From Clarkia xantiana subsp. parviflora (Eukaryota > Streptophyta > Magnoliopsida > Myrtales > Onagraceae), in assembly GCA_036873135.1 (NCBI GenBank), contig JAPTYO010000005.1, positions 7,542,166 to 7,606,165 on the forward strand: 64,000 nucleotides of DNA, given 5' to 3'. Shown here one piece after another: positions 57,216-64,000 of the stretch; the first letter of the stretch is position 1; each line of letters begins with the position of its first letter. The notes under the pieces are model-generated. The model was not told where the DNA came from and did not search any database. It saw nothing but the letters and a program-made list of their open reading frames with translations. Both the position numbers and the translations under genes were made by a program.

Positions 57216-60200
57216 ATGGATGTGGATTTAGATTGCATCCCTGCCGCTCCCAAGTATGCTTAATTAATTACCCCTATCTATCTTTATTTCTTTGTGCTTA
57301 AACTCATGTACATATATAATTAAATCCTACGTTTTCTTAATTTCTCTGTTGTTTGCAGATTCAGCTGCGGAGCCGATCTGGCAACCTTGGCTGTCGCCTC
57401 CGGCCTGGCTCAGGTTTCATGGCTCAAGTTATCGCAACTTGAAAAAACAGTCGGATCCGACAATACTTGTTCTGTGTCGGTTGAATTCGAGCAGTTCGAG
57501 GAGGACAAATTCTATGTTGTAGCCTTTACCACCTCTCTAACCGCAGACTTCCTCCACGAAAATGGAGATTCGATTTGTTCCGAGAACGCCGTTGACTTGG
57601 AATTCTTCAGCCCAGATATGCCCATTAGATCGGCAGCTGCTTCTCTGGTTTCTTCTGGAAACATCCCCGACTTTCAGTTCCTGTGTTCCAAACAGAACCA
57701 GCACTTCTCCGTCAACGCTGCCGCCATTTCTCTCTTCCTCTCTGTCCGCGACCGCCTCTCCGATCTGAAAGCTCAGGTTATTTTTAATTAATTAAGCATT
57801 TTATTTTTAAGCAAGACCAAACATCATTATGCTAAATTAACATTTAACTTATATAATAATAATAATAGAAAAAAAAAAATTTAACTATACACTATTAATT
57901 TATTTTTCTATCTTTTAATTTATTTTAAGTTAATACAATTATACATATATCTATTTCTATTATTAAATCAGATTGACCAAATATTCATAATTGTATTACA
58001 TAACATTACTTAAATGTGAGTTTAATATATTTTTTATATATAATTTATAAAAACGTACTACAGTGGTTTTATAAAAAATTCCTTAAAAGTGAACCAACTT
58101 TTTTTACATAATAACTTATTCCTTAAATTTAAGAAATACACTACGTAATACATAAACAATTTTTAATTATAAATTAATTCATTTTATAATAATGCTAATA
58201 TATTATTTGCGTTTGTTGGAAAATTTAATAATAAAATATATTTACGTAAAACTATTGGAGAACTAATATTGTTTATATGTGGGTTAACTTTACGTATTAC
58301 TTATAAATGTGCATAAATGTTTACGTGTCAACTTTAAAGAATATGTAAAACCGTTCTAGATGCTCTAACAAGCATAACGATTATTTACCAAAAAAAAAAA
58401 ATACCGATTACATAGACACATTAACACATACATGATAACTTCATATTGTGTGCATGTTTAACAGTTCAACAATAAAATTGTAATTCAGATTATTATTTTA
58501 ACAAAAACTTATGTAATAATAGTTAAAACTTAAACTAGTTATTTCATATGAGTTTGTTAATTTTGAATTGAGAGTTTATAAAATACATATATTTACTCGA
58601 TATTTACTTAAAGAGTAATAGGGTTTGCTGTTATGATACAGTTAAGTTGTAACTAATGTAATGTATTTATTTATCATGAATGACCCAGATTGTAACCGCG
58701 GCCAAGTTAAAACCTTTCATCATCACCGGCCACGGTTTGGGAGGTTCCCTGGCCGCCTTGTTCACTCTATGGCTGCTTGACTCTCTTGACACGGTGGCCA
58801 CCAAGCGCCCCCTATGCATCACATTCGGATCCCCACCTATCGGGAACCGCGAGTTTCAAAAGGCGGTGTCCCAGTACTCGACTTGGAACTCATGCTTCTT
58901 GAATGTGGTTCACAAGGACGATCCCTTCCCAACCTTGTTCAATCACCAACTTTACAATCTCAAACTACCCAACAAGCAAACACTCCCACTTCTTCACACT
59001 CCATTTGGGACATACTTGTTCTGCTCCGACTCGGGCTCCACTTGTTTCGAGTCGAGTGGTTCGGTGGCGGAGTTGCTAGAAAGGATGAGAGTTAAAAATA
59101 ATGGGAATCAAGTATTGAGTGGGTTTGATTATGGTAGCACGGTGGATGGTCTACTACGAGGGAAGGTGTTTTGCAGTGACAATGCGAAGCCGAATGGGGG
59201 TCGGAATGATGATTCTTTCATACTCGGGATTAAGGCCCAGCTAGCTGCAATCGCCTTTCAGGTACACTACTCTTAACTCACAACAAATTACACACTTCCA
59301 ATTTTGCAGTTTGCCTCGTGTTATTTTAAGTGTCTCATGTTTAAATTGTTGATAACATGTATTTTAGGTTTCGTTGTCGTTTTTTTGTTTTTCATCTTTT
59401 TTGTTTGAGTTAACAGGTCTTTTGATCATGATATTTGACCACTTTTGGGTTTTGGTCCATGATGTTTTTTTTTTGCCTAGTTTTGGTACTATATGTTTGG
59501 AGATTTTTCTAGTTTTGGTCCGAACGTTACTTTCCGTCAATTTTTCCGTTAAGTGACATGTGCAAGTCACGTGATCCACCCTAAACTTTCAATTTTGTTC
59601 AAATTTAGGGGGAATTCACCCAATGAACTAGGTTTATGTGTCAATTCCCCCAAATTTTACCCATTAAACCTAATTCAATTTGCCAAAATTGAACTAGGTA
59701 TAGGGTGTCAATTCCCTCAAATTTGAACAAAATCGAAAGTTTAGGGTGAATCACGTGACTTGCACATATCACTTAACGGAAAAAATGAACGAAATGTAAC
59801 GGTTGGACCAAAACTAGAAAAATCTGCAAACATATGGTACCAAAACTAGGCAAAAAAAAACATCATGACCAAAACCCAAAAGTTGTCAAACATCATGGAC
59901 CAAAAAACATGTAAACCCTTTTTTTTGTTAAATTTGACAGATTTTGGGTACAATGGTTCCATAAAATTCAACAGCAATGACATTTAAACAACATAAAAGA
60001 ATACAATGACACTTCTATTTCTCTTTAACTTACGTCAATTAGTGTGTACATATACTGAAATTGTAGAAATTATGCGAAATAGACTTTCAGTTTAATTTAA
60101 TTGACATAAATATATACATGAACTGAAGAAAACTCATACCCAAATTAGTCAAATTTAACAGAAAAAACGGACGGAAAACCGAAAAGCAATGAAAACGAAA

Positions 60201-61240
60201 TATGAAACACCTATTAGCAACGAAAACGGAACCTCTGATACATATGAGTAACGATTTAAACCTAAACATTTAAAAACAATATGGTATAAACTTAGGAAGT
60301 GTCCACACACACTAATTAATTAGCTTGGTTTACCAATATATTTGGACTAGATATGTGGTGACTTTTGATCTAAATATATGTTTGTTCATGGCAGCAACAA
60401 AAGAAGATAGAGAAGATAGCAGACCCCGAAATAGAAGCCATAATGGATAAGGTTGAAGCGATCGACTCTACCAAGAAACTGAACGAGATGAAGATGCAGA
60501 TGGCGCAACTTGGTTGGTACAAGAAAGTGACGGCAAGAGCTGATATCGGCTACTATGACAGCTACAAGAACATGCGAGCCACTCGTGATCACGATGTCGT
60601 TGGGATTAAGAAACACCACGATATCTACTGGAAAAAAACCATAGAAGAGGCGGAGAGTAAGCCTCAGAAGGTGGCTGCCCACTTGAGGAAGCGCTGGCTC
60701 TACAGCGGCACGCTCTATAGAAGGATGGTCGAGCCCCTTCATATTGCCGATTTCTACAAGGTGGAGGGTAATAGAAACTACATTCAACAAGGAAGGCCAA
60801 AGTATTTGAGTAAACTGGAGAAGTTCCATGGATTGGAGAAACAGAAGTCGTCAGATCGTGCTCATAAGAGGTATACGATGATCGGTTCTCAGTTGACTGA
60901 AGATTCTTGCTTCTGGGCTCATGTGGAGGAGGCGATTCTATCGTGCGTTTCGTTGAAAACAGGTGGAAATACGGAGCAGGATAAGAAGTCGCTCGAGGAG
61001 TTTGAAGAGTACGTGTATGATTTGATTAAGAACTACGCTGTTTCGCCTGAGATTTTTGTGAAGGAGAGTACGTTTATGAAGTGGTGGATGGATTATGAGA
61101 AGATTTTGAAGGAGAATTTGATGGGGGAGGAACACGATTCGAAGCTCGTTCGGTTCATGAGCGATCCTAAGAATCGCAAGGATAAGGATGGCATGTACAC
61201 TCCTTGTGATGATGAAGATGAAGATGATGATATGGAATGA
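57216..61240 (+). CDS. SAG101: SAG101-like EP-domain immune regulator (lipase-like)
   Basis: Four GT-AG exons, 57216-57253, 57359-57776, 58689-59261 and 60395-61240, give 624 residues. Exons 1-3 encode a class 3 lipase-like alpha/beta-hydrolase domain; exon 4 encodes the helical EP domain unique to EDS1, PAD4 and SAG101, with typical FYKVEGNRNYIQQGRPKY-like sequence, and ends in an acidic tail (DDEDEDDDME). The nucleophile elbow reads GHGLGG (166-171), with Gly168 where lipases have Ser, so catalysis is not expected. SAG101 forms a heterodimer with EDS1 and signals through NRG1 helper receptors in TNL-triggered cell death; that role here is inferred. Intron 2 is about 0.9 kb and intron 3 about 1.1 kb; intron 3 contains a foldback element. 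PAD4 is the main alternative, but the short N-terminus and the degenerate elbow favour SAG101. Confidence 0.85.
59407..59918. mobile_element. Foldback element in SAG101 intron 3
   Basis: Inverted arms of about 240 bp carry 'acttttgggttttggtcc', 'gcctagttttggtac', 'ttccgtt.agtgacatgtgc', 'aagtcacgtgat' and 'ttcaaatttaggg' with complements. CACGTG occurs at 59568-59573 and 59752-59757. The ends gagttaac/gtaaaccc are diverged and the T-rich flanks hide any target duplication. Layout and phrases relate it to family A. It lies wholly between the exon 3 donor and exon 4 acceptor. Confidence 0.8.
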
Positions 61241-61620
61241 GTTATATTATTGGGTAACAAAACAATGTGTGTCATGTTTTTGTATTTGTATTTGCATGTG
61301 TGTATGTCTTTGTATGTTTCATTTTCTACCTCCTACTCATGGCAGGCAATAAAAAAAATCTATGTTTTGCATTTTTTCATATCCATTTAATTATTTTGTA
61401 TATTCGATTTAACCCAAAGCTAAAACAAGACTACTTAAGTATTGGCAATGGTAAAAGGAAAAATTAGCTAGGATAGTCGGTCTGAATTTATGACAGTGTG
61501 TTATGAGAAAGTGGTGACTGTTCGATAGAAGCCTATAATGGGAATTGAACTAGGCCCAACTTTAGAAGTGTCAATCTCGGTTCCATTTCCGAAGCCCAGT
61601 AAGCCCGGACGCCGAAGGAC
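61241..61620. other. SAG101 3' flank
   Basis: Presumed 3' UTR followed by intergenic DNA. An aataaa at about 61347 (in gcaataaaaaaaatc) could serve as the polyadenylation signal about 110 bases after the stop. Confidence 0.4.
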
Positions 61621-61628
61621 ATTGGGGG

Positions 61629-62090
61629 CAGGGCTGGCGATGGTGAGGGTATGGTGCGAATAGCACTAATACCATAACCATACCATATTTTTTTCACTCA
61701 TACCATAACCATAACCATAACCACTGCGGTTATGATTCTTCATACCATAACCATAACCATAACCGTGGTTTTTAACCACGATTAAACCATTTAACCACAA
61801 TCATTCAAACTAATACAACATCATTGTTTCATACAAGAAAAGTAAATACACATTCATTGTTTCATACGCGAAATCCAAATTAAACATAATTTCATTGTTT
61901 TACTCAATTAAAAAAACACATCTTCAATTGGCTATCACTTGCGATCATCGATCCTCATTCGCCATCACATACAATCGTGTTTACCTAATAATAAGAAATA
62001 TTGACAAAAAAATGGCGGGTGGGATTGGGAACGGAATAAGAATTATAATATTTGAATAATAATGTATATATATAACAATATAGATATTAG

Positions 62091-62145
<55 letters not shown>

Positions 62146-62323
62146 AGAGGTGATGGTTATAACCACGGTTATAGACTGAATACCATAACCACAACCATAA
62201 CCATTGCGGTTACAAGATTCATCACCATAACCGCCCCTCACCATAATGGTGCGGTTAACCATTGCGGTAAATGGTGCGAATAACCATGGTTATTTGATTT
62301 TCACCGCACCATTGCCGGCCCTA
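61629..62323. mobile_element. hAT MITE with ataacc repeats
   Basis: A 695-bp element bounded by CAGGGCTGGCGATGG and CCATTGCCGGCCCTA, with a perfect 8-bp duplication ATTGGGGG (61621-61628 and 62324-62331), which is the hAT signature. Subterminal regions are filled with 'accataaccataacc' and 'tgcggttatgg' repeats in inverted arrangement. The centre holds an AT microsatellite (about 62093-62144). No transposase is encoded. Confidence 0.92.
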
Positions 62324-62417
62324 ATTGGGGGCGACGCCTCTATTATAACAAGCGACTTCAGGAGTAAGACCCTATCGTGACTAGGCTAGCTAGTGGGGGC
62401 AAGGTCCTATCATGCGA

Positions 62418-62982
62418 TGTAAACACTTAATTTGAAACACGCGCGACACGCGACGCACCAAGAAGTATCTAAATATGACAAGTCGTGAAGCTTCCAAGAA
62501 TGACTCCTGCAAAATTAGGATAGTTATCTGTATTTATTGCAGAGTATATTTTTTAAATATTTGTATTTAATGCTCAGAATATTTAACATTTATTAGGAGA
62601 ATAAATAAGTGTAATTTACTGCTTAATTAGTTCTAGCCTAGATTAGTATAAATAGGGGCACCTTCTACATATAAGAAAACACAGAAAAACGCCAACATAA
62701 ATAAAAAATTGCTATCGACAGAGACTTGAAGCTTTGGTTTAGTTGTGCTTGATCATTATTATTACTACTATCAGTGTAGTTATTGTCCATTATTATTATT
62801 GATGTTGTATTGTAAATACATTGTATTCATATTCTTCCACCGAGGCTCAAACATCCATCCATTCCACCGAGGGCCAGACGCGACCTTCATGGCTTCATCA
62901 ATTCAACCTCGTTCTTTTTCCGATAGGCCAAGTTTCGTAGCTACCTCCCTGGTCCAGCGACCCAGTCTAGTCACGACCAAAC
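62418..62982 (+). mobile_element. 5' part of an LTR related to the solo LTR at 51696
   Basis: Starts TGTAAACAC and shares long stretches with the reverse complement of 52890-53173, for instance 'aattaggatagttatctgta', 'ttgcagagtatatttt', 'tttattaggagaataaat' and 'tgcttaattagttctagcct', ending at the TATA-like tagtataaata. The rest differs, and it is cut by the copia LTR that starts at 62983. Confidence 0.75.
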
Positions 62983-63326
62983 TGTTGAGGCCCGCAGCAT
63001 TTAGGCCGGTTATTTGGTTTGTATTGGGCTTAGATATGTTTGATGTTAGCCCGGTCCAGTTAATATTCAGTCAGGCCCAAGTGCTATCTAGTCCGGTCCA
63101 ATGATGCAATCTTGTCTATTGTATTATATGAGGACTTATTTGTTCGTCTTAGAAAGGTTGCAGTGCAATCTTTATTTTACTTCCTAGGGTTTAGTATATA
63201 TAGGGGTTATTAACAAGAAAAATATATTAATACAAATGATTCCTTATATTCTCTTGGTGTCTGCTAGGGTTTGGTAAACTGTTCATCTTCTTCTTCTCGA
63301 TTCACTACGAAGCTCCGGATTTTACA
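62983..63326 (+). repeat. 5' LTR of a second copia element
   Basis: 344 bp with TGTTGAGGCCC at the start and gattttaca at the end, followed at once by a primer binding site. It shares the short TGAGG start style with the element at 7411 but is otherwise different. The element continues past the window. Confidence 0.85.
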
Positions 63327-63338
63327 TGGTATCAGAGC
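63327..63338 (+). other. Primer binding site, initiator tRNA-Met type
   Basis: TGGTATCAGAGC directly follows the LTR end at 63326. Confidence 0.92.
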
Positions 63339-64000
63339 TGCGAAGCTCTTGATTTCTTCGACGATCCTTTGCTGATCTTTCTGATGCGGTATCATTTCTG
63401 TTATGTTCGTCGATCTGAAACACTGATCTCTTTTTCATTACGAATCATTCGTTTTACGATTTTATTCAGCCGCTGAAACCTTTTTCGTTGTTTTTCGAAT
63501 TGATCTTTCGTTCCTTTCTGTTTGATTCGACGCTCGTTTTCTTGACGCCTGAGTTCTGAGGGACGAAGATCCATTGATTCTGTTTCATATTGTTGAAGAT
63601 CTGAGTTTCTATGTTGATCCTTTATATGATTACGTTTTTCTGATTGAAGATCTGAGATCATGTGTTGATTACTTTGACGATTACAACTTCTATTCCTTTT
63701 CTCATCTTTTTCTGAAAAGATATTTTGATTAGATACCATCAGTATGGTTCAGATATGATAGATCTGTGACTATTATTGGCTTCGAACATGTTAATCTTAC
63801 TTATGGATTGGTTTTCTTCTTATGCATGTTACATTTAAAGCTGTTTCGACTTTTGAACTTTCAGATCTGGTTTCCTTTGTGACAATATTTTGGTTAGAAA
63901 CCATCAGTATGGTTCAGATCTAATAGACCCGTGACTATTATTGGCTTCGAACCTATTAATCTCACTTCTGGATTGTTTTTCTTTACATGCATGATGAATT
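63339..64000 (+). mobile_element. Untranslated leader of the second copia element
   Basis: No gag start is reached before the window ends. Two copies of a block of about 108 bases lie at 63721-63829 and 63886-63993, sharing 'accatcagtatggttcagat', 'gtgactattattggcttcga' and 'ttatgcatg/ttacatgcatg'. They give a 165-bp period that may continue beyond the window. The - strand frame at 63401-63739 is an antisense shadow. Confidence 0.7.

Noticed and set aside
1..64000. tRNA, rRNA, CRISPR arrays or bacterial features
   Set aside because: No cloverleaf with A/B boxes, no rRNA-like conserved blocks and no regularly spaced short repeats with unique spacers were seen; the genes have spliceosomal introns.

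Overview
This is a plant nuclear window, almost certainly from a eudicot. The genes have many short GT-AG introns, the intergenic DNA is AT-rich, and LTR retrotransposons and small DNA transposons make up most of it. SAG101, a gene known from dicots and absent from monocots, lies near the right end. I see no tRNA, rRNA or CRISPR.

Four host genes are readable, all on the + strand: a CSLC xyloglucan glucan synthase (4193-7068, 4 exons); a GASA14-type proline-rich gibberellin-regulated protein (34383-35963, 3 exons); PIG-N, GPI ethanolamine phosphate transferase 1 (36765-42397, 18 exons); and a SAG101-like EP-domain immune regulator (57216-61240, 4 exons). They belong to unrelated processes: cell wall matrix synthesis, a secreted Cys-rich peptide, GPI-anchor assembly and TNL immunity.

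The rest is layered transposons. 1-705: LTR fragments. 7411-12824: Ty1/copia element with a 4-frameshift polyprotein. 12896-13416: foldback MULE. 13663-24131: a young, apparently intact Tat-lineage Ty3/gypsy element (LTRs differ at 4 of 655 positions). Its gag-pol is on the - strand, and it carries a spliced four-exon gene on the + strand with its own TATA box. 24132-28218: copia debris and an LTR with a tRNA-Met primer site. 29072-34228: foldback and PIF-type MITEs. 43875-50472: three related foldback MULEs with perfect 9-bp target duplications, a second foldback family, and a pair of hAT-like elements whose outer ends share the 8-bp duplication GTGGTAAG, as expected of a composite transposon of about 3.95 kb. 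51696-53173: solo LTR with 5-bp duplication. 53943-54663: copia gag relic. 61629-62323: hAT MITE with perfect 8-bp duplication. 62983-end: start of another copia element.

The most interesting structures are (i) the antisense, intron-bearing gene inside the Tat retrotransposon, (ii) the composite hAT unit carrying a proline-rich transmembrane ORF and another transposon, with an empty-site proof of nested insertion, and (iii) the foldback MULE family whose arms each carry a CACGTG motif, one relative lying inside a SAG101 intron.
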